Source: a virus. Taken from it: DNA of 64,000 nt. Positions within the stretch are counted from its first letter, which is position 1. Each line of letters begins with the position of its first letter. The notes below the pieces were generated by a model. It had not been told where the DNA came from, made no database searches, and was given only the letters and a program-made list of their open reading frames with translations. Location: positions 87,360 to 151,359 of IMG/VR virus record IMGVR_UViG_3300020123_000589; one strand, given 5' to 3'. This document shows, in pieces, positions 42,148-50,939 of this stretch. The translations under genes and the position numbers were made by a program.

Positions 42148-42344
42148 TTGAGTTTTGTATTTGTAGGCATTCTAAATTCGAACATAAAGAACCAACACCA
42201 TCTAGAAAAATACGATGCAGGGAATGTTGGAGTGAATGGGCTAATGGATGGAATGGAATTACAGAATCATCTTTAAGTCACGAATTCAAACTCGATAACT
42301 TGAAATTTATTGAAGATTTAGCTAAAGAGAGAAAACTGGTATGA
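42144..42344 (+). CDS. Zinc-knuckle/DNL-tail protein 8
   Basis: A 66-residue family member: 'EFCICRHSKFEH', 'IRCRECW', tail 'LDNLKFIEDLAKERKLV'. Overlaps the protease stop and the primase-domain start (ATGA both sides). GAGAG lies inside the tail codons. Confidence 0.8.
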   Translation: MIEFCICRHSKFEHKEPTPSRKIRCRECWSEWANGWNGITESSLSHEFKLDNLKFIEDLAKERKLV

Positions 42345-42859
42345 AAACTTGTTTGGAAATTATCGAAGAGTATGGAATCGAGCTTAAGGATCTTGGAAAG
42401 GATCTTGCTCGTGGATATTGTAAAATTCATGATGATAGAGCGGGTGGAAAACCTCAGTTCACCTACTACAAAAATAATGACAGTTGGTTCTGCTTCCGTT
42501 GTGGAATAGGTGGAGATGCAATCCGTCTAGTAGCGGAGATGGAACACATTTCATATAATGAAGCTAAGAAACGATTGGTAGGAACTGAACAAGAGCAACT
42601 TCAAGAAAATCTGGATGCTTTGGATAATCTCGATGTCGATATTGCTCAATCCTACAACCTACAACTTAATTTAACTCTTCGTCCAAAGTTTCGAGATTTG
42701 CTTTATCGATTCCCAGGCAAGCAACAAGATGTTTTAAACGCAATGAAAGCACTCGATGAAGAATTGAAGAACAAGATTAATTTTACAAAGATGAGCCAAC
42801 TCTTTGAACGTTTTAAATTGTTTAGTGAGCAGATAGTTGCAGAAAGCGTTAAAGTCTGA
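42341..42859 (+). CDS. Stand-alone primase zinc-binding domain (CHC2 type)
   Basis: A 172-residue protein. Residues 25-70 form a CHC2 zinc ribbon: 'RGYCKIHDD' (Cys, His), 'DSWFCFRCGIGGDAIRLV' (CxxC), as in DnaG-type primases. The rest is helical; no TOPRIM or polymerase motif is present and none is found elsewhere in the window. It may recognise priming sites together with a catalytic subunit encoded outside, or regulate the helicase. Confidence 0.75.
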   Translation: MKTCLEIIEEYGIELKDLGKDLARGYCKIHDDRAGGKPQFTYYKNNDSWFCFRCGIGGDAIRLVAEMEHISYNEAKKRLVGTEQEQLQENLDALDNLDVDIAQSYNLQLNLTLRPKFRDLLYRFPGKQQDVLNAMKALDEELKNKINFTKMSQLFERFKLFSEQIVAESVKV

Positions 42860-42865
42860 TATAGT
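42837..42865 (+). promoter_or_regulatory. Promoter with leaderless spacing
   Basis: TTGCAG, 17 bases, TATAGT, ending 6 bases before the ATG at 42872. The stretch TCTGATATAGTTGAA recurs at 62324-62338. Confidence 0.55.
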
Positions 42866-42871
42866 TGAAGT

Positions 42872-43075
42872 ATGAAAGATCTAAAATTACCATGTATTTG
42901 TGGGCATTTGAAAAGGGAACATAGATTAGGTTGTGCTGATTGTCATTATGATTTATTGGACAAAGATTACGGACCTACTAAATATTACCAAGAACGTCGA
43001 AAGATATTTCACGATTTCAAACTTGATAATCTTGCTTACGTCGAGCAAGTGGCTAGAGCACGGGGATTAGTGTGA
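42872..43075 (+). CDS. Zinc-knuckle/DNL-tail protein 9
   Basis: A 67-residue family member: 'LPCICGHLKREH', 'CADCHYD', tail 'LDNLAYVEQVARARGLV'. Starts near-leaderless behind a promoter; its stop overlaps the next gene's GTG (GTGA at 43072). GGGGA in the tail is the likely SD. Confidence 0.8.
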   Translation: MKDLKLPCICGHLKREHRLGCADCHYDLLDKDYGPTKYYQERRKIFHDFKLDNLAYVEQVARARGLV

Positions 43076-43281
43076 AAGAATTCACCATCACCAAACGGTT
43101 CACAAAGAAAGTGAGTTTCAATTATAACTCGCTGGAATGCAGCACGGAGCTTACCAATACTGTGAATGTTTCTTCTGGGGAAGAGCTTCTAGTTGAAAGT
43201 GACAAGCTATTCGAGCAAGCAAAGACATTAACAAACAACGATATAGAGAAAGTATTGAAAGAGAATGGGGTGACGAAGTAA
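43072..43281 (+). CDS. Small conserved-type phage protein
   Basis: A 69-residue protein starting at GTG. The beta-type start 'FTITKRFTKKVSFNYNSLEC' and 'TELTNTVNVSSGEELLVESDK' resemble small phage proteins found beside replication genes. Function unknown. TAATG overlap to the next gene. Confidence 0.6.
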   Translation: MKEFTITKRFTKKVSFNYNSLECSTELTNTVNVSSGEELLVESDKLFEQAKTLTNNDIEKVLKENGVTK

Positions 43282-43562
43282 TGTTAAATAAACTATTTGA
43301 TGTGTTAGATAAGAAATTATGCGGTGACGAATATGTTCCAGCTTCTGAAACAGATAAGGAATGGATCGTTAAACTGTTAAAAGAAAATATTAAATGGTAT
43401 CGAGATGTAGCTAACGATTTGGAATCTCTAATTACTGATGATGTGGTGACGAAAGCGACCAAAGCAAATGGACAACGGTTTATGCGCTTGCTGCAATATT
43501 ATGGACACAACGGAGCAGATAAATTGCACAATGCTAAACCTAAGAAAACGGAGGAAAAATAA
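43281..43562 (+). CDS. Small helical protein
   Basis: A 93-residue charged helical protein ('SETDKEWIVKLLKENIKWYR'). Its last codons hold GGAGG, the SD of the next gene. No family recognised. Confidence 0.6.
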   Translation: MLNKLFDVLDKKLCGDEYVPASETDKEWIVKLLKENIKWYRDVANDLESLITDDVVTKATKANGQRFMRLLQYYGHNGADKLHNAKPKKTEEK

Positions 43563-43563
43563 T

Positions 43564-44091
43564 TTGAAACTTTTAACCGAAGTAGAGATGCAGGAGCGTC
43601 TTGGTGAAGTAGCGACATGTAGGGTTGCTTTGGACCCAGATCCCACAGCCAATGGAGTTCTTTCGCTTAATAAGAAATTGGCCGAGATCCAGCTTTTTAA
43701 AGACCGTTTGAGTTATTTAATTACCGAAGCTTTGCATAATTCAAATACAGCCGAAGTGGTTTACGAAGAACTTAAGGGCGATCACGACCGTCAGTTGGAA
43801 GTGCTTCTGGCGACGGATTCCACAGTTCAGGCTCAGAAATCGGCAGAGATGCGAAATGCCACTGCGAAGCAAAAGATTGCTGAGCAGGTGCTCCGTCTCC
43901 ATCACGCTGAAATTGATTTGCTCAAGGCCCAGGGATATTTGAAGGTACTACAGTCGATTCATTTGAATTTGGAATCGTGTAATTCCAATTTATCTCGACA
44001 AATCACCGTGATCCAGCTTGCAACTGGAATGGGTGAAGTACAAAGAAGTGCAAATGGACAACCAACAGGAACACTAACAAAAACATATTAA
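43564..44091 (+). CDS. Coiled-coil protein
   Basis: A 175-residue protein starting at TTG 43564 with GGAGG 9 bases upstream; the frame is open further upstream but only over the preceding gene. Sequence is long helix with heptad character ('QIAEQ'-type segments, 'LLKAQGYLKVLQSIHLNLES'). No catalytic motif. Possibly a replication or recombination accessory factor by location only. Confidence 0.6.
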   Translation: MKLLTEVEMQERLGEVATCRVALDPDPTANGVLSLNKKLAEIQLFKDRLSYLITEALHNSNTAEVVYEELKGDHDRQLEVLLATDSTVQAQKSAEMRNATAKQKIAEQVLRLHHAEIDLLKAQGYLKVLQSIHLNLESCNSNLSRQITVIQLATGMGEVQRSANGQPTGTLTKTY

Positions 44092-44093
44092 AC

Positions 44094-44285
44094 ATGCCAA
44101 GATTGAAAGGCAGTAAAGATAAGAAGTCCAGGAAAAGTAGAGGCAAAAGTAGGTTGTGTTCTAAGGGACACAACATAGCTGTTGTAGGTCGTAACTCTTC
44201 TGGACATTGCAATGAGTGCCACAAGGAATATTACAAGAAACGTTGGGAATTTATCAAAGAACATTTCAATGAAAAACCTTCTTAA
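44094..44285 (+). pseudogene. HNH endonuclease remnant (single GH zinc finger)
   Basis: A 63-residue basic protein with one 'LCSKGHNIAVVGRNSSGHCN' finger plus a CxxC, and no nuclease module. The intact endonuclease genes at 44358, 57028 and 27737 carry two or three such fingers. It directly precedes the promoter-like element of the 44358 gene, so it is probably a truncated endonuclease, though a free zinc-finger protein is possible. Confidence 0.55.
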
Positions 44286-44309
44286 AACTATAATAAAATG
44301 TGGTATTAT
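44282..44309 (+). promoter_or_regulatory. Conserved promoter-like element before endonuclease VII-type gene
   Basis: TTAAAA, 16 bases (CTATAATAAAATGTGG), TATTAT. Followed at 44313-44327 by the inverted repeat GACGTA-CTA-TACGTC, a possible operator. Confidence 0.6.
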
Positions 44310-44357
44310 TGAGACGTACTATACGTCCCATTATTATAATTTTAAGGAGATACCAAG

Positions 44358-45068
44358 ATGAAAAAACCTAAGAAACAATTTTGTGTACACGGCCACGATA
44401 CCTTTGTTACTGGCAGAAACAAACAGAATGCTTGTATGGAATGCTTACGAATTCGTGATCGTGAGGAATATGTTGCACATCCACGGCCTAAAACACAGTT
44501 CTGTCCAAAGGGGCATGATACCTTTGTTGTAGGCAGAGACGAAAGTGGATATTGTGTAACCTGTAAAATTATAAGACGGCGTATTGACGAAACAAAAGAT
44601 TCAAGGATTAAAAATATTTGTCCACAGGGACATGATAAGAATGTGGTTGGCCGAGGTAAAAAAGGTGTTTGTAAGGAATGTAGACGAATTAACAGCTTAA
44701 AGTGGGCAAGAGAACATCCAGAGCAGGTATCACAACGAAAGCAAAAATACTACCAAGAAAATAAAGAGAAGAGCAAGAACAACAATCTGATTTGGAATTA
44801 TAATATCACGCTAGAAGATTACAATAAAATGTTAGAGAAACAAGGCGGTGGTTGTGCTATTTGTGGAAGTAAAGAGATTGGAGTTGCTAGAGCAATTTAT
44901 TTTTATGTGGATCACAATCATACTACAGACGAAGTTAGAGGATTATTGTGTAATCCATGTAATTGTTTAGTGGGTTTTTCTAGGGAAGACATAAAAATTT
45001 TGTTAAAAACAGTAGCGTACATCAAAAAACATAATAAACAAACTAATAAAATAAGGAGACATAACTAA
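44358..45068 (+). CDS. Endonuclease VII-type HNH enzyme with three GH zinc fingers
   Basis: A 236-residue protein. Three N-terminal fingers: 'FCVHGHDTFVTGRNKQNAC', 'FCPKGHDTFVVGRDESGYC', 'ICPQGHDKNVVGRGKKGVC', each ending CxxC. The C-terminal module 'GGCAICGSKE', 'YVDHNHTTDEVRGLLCNPCN' and 'LVGFSRED' is the recombination endonuclease VII (T4 gp49) fold. It may act as a homing enzyme or as a junction resolvase. SD AAGGAG. Confidence 0.85.
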   Translation: MKKPKKQFCVHGHDTFVTGRNKQNACMECLRIRDREEYVAHPRPKTQFCPKGHDTFVVGRDESGYCVTCKIIRRRIDETKDSRIKNICPQGHDKNVVGRGKKGVCKECRRINSLKWAREHPEQVSQRKQKYYQENKEKSKNNNLIWNYNITLEDYNKMLEKQGGGCAICGSKEIGVARAIYFYVDHNHTTDEVRGLLCNPCNCLVGFSREDIKILLKTVAYIKKHNKQTNKIRRHN

Positions 45069-45069
45069 C

Positions 45070-45738
45070 ATGCTTACAACAATCACAAAAGGTTCCTATG
45101 ATAACACGCCAATTCCTGACAACGTGTATTTGGCTAAGGTAGTTCGAGTAAAAGAAAAGGCTCCACCCGCAAGTCATCCTGAGTGGTTTCCTAGTTTACA
45201 GTGGCAATTTCAGATTTTAACTGATCCATTTAAAAATCGATATGCCTTCGGCAAGACCCCAACAAATTGGGTGGCACAAAAGAAATTGGACAACTGGTTA
45301 GTCGCGGTTGGTATTAATGCGTCCAAGGGCCAGAGTGTGAAGATTGAGGATGTAAAAGATCTATACGTGAAGATCCTCGTTAAGGGTAAGAAATACAATG
45401 ATAAGCAAACTGGTGAAGAGAAGATCTTTTCAGAAGTAACCGAGCTTCTTCCTTTGGATAGTTTGGATCAGATTAAGATTCGGGAATTGGCCGTTGGAGT
45501 TACTACAACGGCGGCTCAACCAACCATAGGTGGTCCAGGTAATCCCGCTATTGGAACTGGTAATGTTCTGTTGACGACTCCTACAAATGGTGGTACAACC
45601 GCAGGTGGATATGTTCCTATGACTACATCGGCTCCTAATCCTCCACCTCCGTACATGCCTCAGAATCCTATGGGAACGCCAACATTCACACCAGCACCTA
45701 ATGTAACAGGTACGCCGAGCAGAACCATACCATTCTAA
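45070..45738 (+). CDS. Single-stranded DNA-binding protein (SSB-like)
   Basis: A 222-residue protein. Residues 1-140 fit an OB-fold ('GSYDNTPIPDNVYLAKVVRV', 'WQFQILTDPFKNRY'). The rest is a flexible Gly/Pro/Thr-rich tail ending 'SRTIPF'. SSB proteins end in an acidic 'DDDIPF' peptide that binds partners; here the IPF tip is kept but the acidic part is not. It lies next to RecA and replication genes. SD GGAG in the endonuclease end. Confidence 0.7.
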   Translation: MLTTITKGSYDNTPIPDNVYLAKVVRVKEKAPPASHPEWFPSLQWQFQILTDPFKNRYAFGKTPTNWVAQKKLDNWLVAVGINASKGQSVKIEDVKDLYVKILVKGKKYNDKQTGEEKIFSEVTELLPLDSLDQIKIRELAVGVTTTAAQPTIGGPGNPAIGTGNVLLTTPTNGGTTAGGYVPMTTSAPNPPPPYMPQNPMGTPTFTPAPNVTGTPSRTIPF

Positions 45739-45742
45739 AAAG

Positions 45743-45922
45743 ATGGAAGAAATTTGTATCTGTCATCATACAAGATCCAATCATGATGACGCAATTTGTT
45801 GGGCTTGTTATGATGGTCGGAATATGTACAAAAGAGGCGATTGGATACGGAGCAAGCACTCATTCAAACTCGACAATCTTAAGCTGATCGAGGACTTAGC
45901 TAAAGAGAGGAAATTGATATGA
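45743..45922 (+). CDS. Zinc-knuckle/DNL-tail protein 10
   Basis: A 59-residue family member: 'EICICHHTRSNH', 'ICWACYD', tail 'LDNLKLIEDLAKERKLI'. AAAGAGAGG lies in the tail, and the stop overlaps the next ATG (ATGA at 45919). Its tail is almost identical to that of the member at 42144-42344, showing shared origin. Confidence 0.8.
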   Translation: MEEICICHHTRSNHDDAICWACYDGRNMYKRGDWIRSKHSFKLDNLKLIEDLAKERKLI

Positions 45923-46197
45923 CGTTGCGCGAGAAAGCAATTAAGCAGTTAAGAAAGAGCATTCCGATTGAAGCAAATGAATATACGGAATCTAGAATCC
46001 AAAAGCTTATTAAATTATGGAAAAGTAAAAAAGAATGGGTTGTAAAAAGTAAAGAAGAAGGGCATACTTTTACCATTCTCAAAGGTGAGGATTGTTATGA
46101 AGTGTACAATGCATCTAATGAGTTAGAAGGAACAGCAGATACTTTGGCTGATGCTAAAGCCATTGCTCATCAAGATGGAGAACGAGTAGGTTATTAA
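45919..46197 (+). CDS. Small protein before RecA
   Basis: A 92-residue charged protein ('MTLREKAIKQLRKSIPIEAN', 'GHTFTILKGEDCYEVYN'). Coupled to the DNL-tail gene. A short C-terminal alpha/beta part, no known motif. Adjacent to recA but no functional link is visible. Confidence 0.6.
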   Translation: MTLREKAIKQLRKSIPIEANEYTESRIQKLIKLWKSKKEWVVKSKEEGHTFTILKGEDCYEVYNASNELEGTADTLADAKAIAHQDGERVGY

Positions 46198-46218
46198 TTT
46201 AGGCAACAGGAGAATCTA

Positions 46219-47196
46219 ATGAGTGAACAAGCCGAACTTAAAAAGTTTCTAGCCACATTATCCAAAACCCATGAAACGGTTATCAGCCAGATTAAAGATA
46301 TGGAGCGACCTGAGATTGAAGCACTTCCTTCTGGCAGCTTTACAATCGACCGTGCTTTAGGTGTTGGTGGTTATCCTCGTGGACGTATTATTGAAATTTA
46401 TGGTCCTGAAGCTTCTGGTAAAACTACGCTTACACTGCTTGCCATTGCTGAAACTCAGAAGAATGGTGGGACGTGTGCATTCATCGATGTTGAACATGCT
46501 TTGACAATGAGTTGGGCCGAGAAACTTGGAGTGAATGTTGGGAACCTTATTTTTACCCAGCCGGATAGTGGTGAACAAGCTTTGGCGTTGGTAGAGGAAC
46601 TTGTCGCTTCCAATCTTGTTGATTTAATTGTAATTGACTCTGTAGCGGGACTCCTTACGAAAGCAGAGATTGAAGGAGAGATGGGGCAACAGTTTATGGG
46701 TGCCCAAGCCCGTCTTTTAAGTCAAGGACTTAAAAAGCTTACTCCCGTAGTGGGTAAGAGTAAAGCAACGGTTATTTTCATCAACCAGATTCGTCAGAAG
46801 ATTGGGGTTATGTATGGTAATCCAAATACGACACCTGGAGGATTAGCTTTGAAGTTTTACAGTAGTGTTCGTCTAGCTGTTAAGAAAGTATCTGGATCTG
46901 ATATTAAGAATGAACAGGGTGCTTATGTTGGGCATCGTTTGGAAGTGGATGTAATTAAAAACAAAGTGGGAGCCCCACATACCTCCGCTGAATTCTCGCT
47001 TAACTTCCTTACAGGGGTTGATCGTGTTGATGAGCTTTGCACCCTTGGATTACTTAACGGAGTTATTATCCAAGCGGGACCTTCTTATACCTTTGAGGAA
47101 ACAAAAGCCAAGGGTTATGACAATCTCGTAGAAATTGTTCGAGCGGATAAGAACCTTCAGGATGCTATTTGGAAAGCGATTAAGGAGAAGAAATAA
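46219..47196 (+). CDS. recA: RecA recombinase
   Basis: A 325-residue RecA of bacterial type. Walker A 'GPEASGKT' (62-69) is identical to bacterial RecA; catalytic Glu92 in 'FIDVEHAL'; 'LIVIDSVAGL' Walker B; 'EMGQQFMGAQARLLSQGLKK' loop L1 region; 'INQIRQKIGVMYGNP' and 'PGGLALKFYSSVRLAV' L2 region. It lacks much of the bacterial C-terminal domain. Drives strand exchange in phage recombination-dependent replication. No intein. Confidence 0.93.
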   Translation: MSEQAELKKFLATLSKTHETVISQIKDMERPEIEALPSGSFTIDRALGVGGYPRGRIIEIYGPEASGKTTLTLLAIAETQKNGGTCAFIDVEHALTMSWAEKLGVNVGNLIFTQPDSGEQALALVEELVASNLVDLIVIDSVAGLLTKAEIEGEMGQQFMGAQARLLSQGLKKLTPVVGKSKATVIFINQIRQKIGVMYGNPNTTPGGLALKFYSSVRLAVKKVSGSDIKNEQGAYVGHRLEVDVIKNKVGAPHTSAEFSLNFLTGVDRVDELCTLGLLNGVIIQAGPSYTFEETKAKGYDNLVEIVRADKNLQDAIWKAIKEKK

Positions 47197-47197
47197 T

Positions 47198-48511
47198 ATG
47201 AGTGAATCAAAACTTGTTAAAGATATTATCAAACAAATTGAGCACATTGCTGAGAAACTTCAAATTGAACCTTATCAGCTAACCAAAGCTCAATTCATGG
47301 AATTTGCCAATATGAATGAATGGCAACTCCGTAAAATTGGTGGGTATCAGACACTCCTCTCAACCTACTTCCCAATCCCAGATAAATCGTTGAAAGATAT
47401 TGAATTGCTATCACAACGTCAAAGTTACTTAGCTAAACTTGAGAAGAAGTACGGATCATGGGAATTGTTTGCTGAACAGCTTACTGCATCTCTCGTTAAG
47501 AATTTGGGGAATATGAAAGTAGAACCAAAGATTCTAAATGAGAAAGCAACACGCGAATATATAAAAAGTATTGCGAGAACTGAATTGCATGATTCAAGTC
47601 CTCGTTCCATTTGTGTTGCTCTTACCGATCTCCACTTTGGAACTAATGTTGATTCTGCGGAACTAGGTGGAAAGAATGAATTCAACTGGACAATTGGTGC
47701 TCGTCGCTTTGGGTTTATTATGGAACAATTGCGTACATATAAGATGGAACTTCGTCATTTACATGAAGAAGTTGTTCTTTTGCTTGGCGGAGATTTGATT
47801 GGTGGTGTGATTCATAATCAGGAGGGGCCGGATTATGATTTGATTACGTTTCAAGTGAATGGAGCATTGAATTATTTTATTCAAGCCTTCAATCATTTAA
47901 AGAGTTGGTATCCCAAAGTTCGTGTGATTTGTCAACCAGGAAATCATGGTAGGGTGATGCATAAAATGTCTAAAGACCGTGCTCTCTCGCAGAAGTACGA
48001 TTCTTTTGAAAATATCGTATTTTATTCTTTGTCTGAACGTTTTAAAAATGACCCAAAGGTTGAAATTATTGTACCCAAGACTCCTTATGCTGAAGCGACT
48101 GTTCAAGGGCATAGAATTTATATGACCCACGGCGATGGAGTTTTTACAACAGGCAACCCTGGCAAGAGTATCAATACAGATAGTATTGATAAGCAGGTAA
48201 ACCGAGTCAATGAAGCAGAACGTAATAAGCATCGAGCACCATTTGAATTGTTTGTATTTGGGCATGTTCACCAGCCAGCACATTTCCAAGTGAGCAGCGG
48301 AGCGCACATTATTATTAACGGAAGTATGATTGGAACGGATTCATTTGCTCAGGGTGTGGGAATTATGAGTAACAACCCCGTACAGGTGATTTGGGAAATG
48401 AATAAAAAGTTTGCTGTTGGCGATAGTCGTTGGTTATTCGTTGCGGAAGCAGACAAGCAGAAACGTCTTGAAACACTCATCAAACCTTACAATTACCAAC
48501 TATCAGCTTAA
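47198..48511 (+). CDS. Large metallophosphoesterase
   Basis: A 437-residue protein. The N-terminal 130 residues are helical and may bind DNA. The catalytic part has 'LTDLHFG', 'LLGGDLIGG', 'QPGNHGR' (Gly-Asn-His with Gly instead of Asp), 'MTHGDG' and 'FGHVHQP'. Similar proteins are known in large phages next to recombination genes. Starts one base after recA with AAGGAG, so co-expressed. Nuclease or phosphatase activity is not decided by sequence. Confidence 0.75.
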   Translation: MSESKLVKDIIKQIEHIAEKLQIEPYQLTKAQFMEFANMNEWQLRKIGGYQTLLSTYFPIPDKSLKDIELLSQRQSYLAKLEKKYGSWELFAEQLTASLVKNLGNMKVEPKILNEKATREYIKSIARTELHDSSPRSICVALTDLHFGTNVDSAELGGKNEFNWTIGARRFGFIMEQLRTYKMELRHLHEEVVLLLGGDLIGGVIHNQEGPDYDLITFQVNGALNYFIQAFNHLKSWYPKVRVICQPGNHGRVMHKMSKDRALSQKYDSFENIVFYSLSERFKNDPKVEIIVPKTPYAEATVQGHRIYMTHGDGVFTTGNPGKSINTDSIDKQVNRVNEAERNKHRAPFELFVFGHVHQPAHFQVSSGAHIIINGSMIGTDSFAQGVGIMSNNPVQVIWEMNKKFAVGDSRWLFVAEADKQKRLETLIKPYNYQLSA

Positions 48512-48520
48512 GGAGTTATT

Positions 48521-49906
48521 ATGTCACGACCTCGTGCTCTTTCAACATCTAATTCAGAATTTCCACTTCCCCCAAAATCTGCGTCATCTTTAACAGATAA
48601 AGATTGGGAAAGGGTTCTTAAGGAATCCAAATGGAATGGTAATTTCAATACGCATGTTTTTCAAACATTCCTTAATGCCAAAAGTCCAGATGAGATTCAA
48701 TATGATGAACATCAGGTAAGCGAATCATATAGCATCGTTCCTCGTTTTTGCCTTGAAGATTTTCTAAAAGAGGAGAAACTGAAAGTTGAGCGTTTAGCAT
48801 GGGTTTTAGAAGATTCTACATATAGCGTGGAATGGAGTTTGATCGAGATTGACGTAGATAAGAAAGTTAATAGGGTAAATAATGGGCAATTCTTTATCTC
48901 AAATGGGATTGACAAATACATTATTGAATCGAAGCAGGGATACCACGATAATTATTTCTTCAAGTTTATTAGTCGAAAGGACGCAAAAGTAAGCGGTAAA
49001 GATCTTCTAGAGAAGTTTCTTAAATATACAGAAGCACATAATTTCCTCCGAGGGAAGAAGATTGACCCTAATTGTTCTTTTGTACGTTTGGACCATAAAT
49101 ACACATGGGATGACATCATTCTTTCAGAGAAACTTAAAACAGACATTCGCCAAAACCTTTCGAACTTAATTGAGCATCGAAGCATCTACCGAGATAATGG
49201 ACTTAAGGTTCGACGTGGGCTAATCTTTTCAGGACCTCCAGGAGTAGGAAAGACTAATTTGGTTAAAATTCTCTGTGCCACAATTGATTGGACTTTAATT
49301 TGGGTTAGCCCAAAGCACTTAGAGAACCCTCGTAGAGTATCCATGATTATGCAGCTTGCAAAGGATCTAAGCCCGTCCATCATTGTTTTAGAAGATATCG
49401 ACCTTTATGGATCTTCTCGTGAAATGAATGGCAACCCTACCGTACTTGGTGAGCTAATGAATCAACTTGATGGAGTTGAAGGACTTGTTGATATTATCAC
49501 AATTGCTACAACTAATCGAGAAGAAGTATTAGAAAAAGCATTGCTTGATCGTCCTGGACGTTTTGACAAAGTTATTAAGTTTGGATTACCTGAAGTGGCA
49601 GAACGTTTGCGAATGTTGGAGTTGTTTTCTTCTACTGTTGGGAAAGACAAAAGCTTTACATGGGAAGAGCTTGCAGACAAACCAACGAAAGGTATGTCAG
49701 GCGCACAGATTCGTGAAGTTATTTCACAAGGAGTTATTCAGGCAGTGGATGATGGAAGTGTTGTTAAAGGAAAAATTGTATTAAAGTACAAACATTTGAA
49801 AGCAGCAATGGTAGCGATTAAGGGAAAAGATTTTACAAAGATTGGTATTCAACCCACAAGTAGCTCTCTTCCTGGAAGTTTGCTCGACGATATAGACCGC
49901 TGGTGA
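48521..49906 (+). CDS. AAA ATPase (Bcs1/FtsH-type motor)
   Basis: A 461-residue protein. Residues 1-200 are a unique N-domain. The classical AAA motor follows: Walker A 'GPPGVGKTN' (238 on), Walker B 'IIVLEDID' (287-294), second region of homology 'TIATTNREEVLEKALLDRPG' with Arg fingers 'RPGRFD'. No protease domain, no ClpP-binding loop, and the C-terminus 'DDIDRW' is not an HbYX motif. Probably a hexameric remodeller of protein or nucleoprotein. Sits between RecA/phosphoesterase and SbcC. Confidence 0.8.
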   Translation: MSRPRALSTSNSEFPLPPKSASSLTDKDWERVLKESKWNGNFNTHVFQTFLNAKSPDEIQYDEHQVSESYSIVPRFCLEDFLKEEKLKVERLAWVLEDSTYSVEWSLIEIDVDKKVNRVNNGQFFISNGIDKYIIESKQGYHDNYFFKFISRKDAKVSGKDLLEKFLKYTEAHNFLRGKKIDPNCSFVRLDHKYTWDDIILSEKLKTDIRQNLSNLIEHRSIYRDNGLKVRRGLIFSGPPGVGKTNLVKILCATIDWTLIWVSPKHLENPRRVSMIMQLAKDLSPSIIVLEDIDLYGSSREMNGNPTVLGELMNQLDGVEGLVDIITIATTNREEVLEKALLDRPGRFDKVIKFGLPEVAERLRMLELFSSTVGKDKSFTWEELADKPTKGMSGAQIREVISQGVIQAVDDGSVVKGKIVLKYKHLKAAMVAIKGKDFTKIGIQPTSSSLPGSLLDDIDRW

Positions 49907-49913
49907 TAGTGAA

Positions 49914-50939
49914 TTGATTTCCCAAGTCGTACTCGAAAACTTTCAAAGCCACAAACATTCAACTTTTAGTTTCGATAAAGGATTGAATTTAGTTGTAGGG
50001 TCGAGCAATCAAGGAAAAACTTCCTTGGTTCGCGCATTGTCGCTTGTGCTTTACAACCAATGGGATAAAAGTTGGACGAGGGTGGGTTCTGCGTTTTGTA
50101 AAATTACTTTGGTAATGGATAATGGTGTTACAATAATCCGTGAGAAAGGCGATAAGCAGAATAAATATATTTTGCAAGTTCCAGGTCAGCCTGAACAAAC
50201 GTTTACGAATTTTGGAACTGAAGTTCCTGAAACTGTAAGCAAAATATTACACATTGGAAAAATTGAATTGGACAAAGATGATTCGCTTACCCTTAATTAC
50301 GCTTCACAATTAGAACCGCTATTTTTATTCAATCGCAGTGGCGCACAGAAAGCGAAGGTATTTGGACGTTTATCAGGTGCTCATTACCTCGACCACGCTC
50401 TCCGCAATTTAAATGTCGAAAAACGCAGTATTAGTGTCGAAAAGAACCTCAAAACTAAAGAGTTGGTCGATTTACAAACTCAACATGTCGCTTTAAATGC
50501 CATTTTAGGGTTTCGTCCCAAAATTGAAGAGCTGGAAGGTAGAAATACCGCTTTAGATGCCGCTAAGCAGCGCGTAGAAGCCCTCAAATCGCTTCTTAAG
50601 CGGGTTCAAGATTGGAAACGACACTATGAGGCCGAGATAGTAAAAGAAACGCTACTGAGCCAAGCCAAGGCGGTGGAAATTGATTCTGTAACTGCTTCAG
50701 TACAGCGATTGAAAGCATTGAAACAGCTTTTTAATTGGAACAACGACCTTTTAAGCAAAGAAAATTCATTAAATACTGCTAAAACTGAATTATCCCTGGA
50801 ATTTGAGGCTACCACCAGTGAATATGCATCTGTTTTAGGAGAAAATAAGGTGTGCCCAACGTGTTTTGGACAATTAAATAATGAAAAATTGCGAGATATT
50901 AAAAACTCCTTGACTGGGAAAGAGAAATGCTCTATTTAA
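49914..50939 (+). CDS. SbcC/Rad50 N-terminal half with zinc hook
   Basis: A 341-residue protein starting at TTG. 'LENFQSHKHSTFSFDKGLN' and Walker A 'VGSSNQGKTSL' (29-36) are the N-terminal ATPase lobe of SbcC. A coiled coil follows (160-300), ending in the hook 'VCPTCFGQL' (Cys314, Cys317). The gene then stops 24 residues after the hook, so the returning coil, signature motif and Walker B are missing. Those parts are found in separate genes at 53069-53323 and 53301-53936. Confidence 0.85.
   Translation: MISQVVLENFQSHKHSTFSFDKGLNLVVGSSNQGKTSLVRALSLVLYNQWDKSWTRVGSAFCKITLVMDNGVTIIREKGDKQNKYILQVPGQPEQTFTNFGTEVPETVSKILHIGKIELDKDDSLTLNYASQLEPLFLFNRSGAQKAKVFGRLSGAHYLDHALRNLNVEKRSISVEKNLKTKELVDLQTQHVALNAILGFRPKIEELEGRNTALDAAKQRVEALKSLLKRVQDWKRHYEAEIVKETLLSQAKAVEIDSVTASVQRLKALKQLFNWNNDLLSKENSLNTAKTELSLEFEATTSEYASVLGENKVCPTCFGQLNNEKLRDIKNSLTGKEKCSI

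Noticed and set aside
48521-49906. AAA ATPase as the ClpP unfoldase partner
   Set aside because: It lacks the ClpP-binding loop motif and is 12 kb away; classical AAA features point to a different role.
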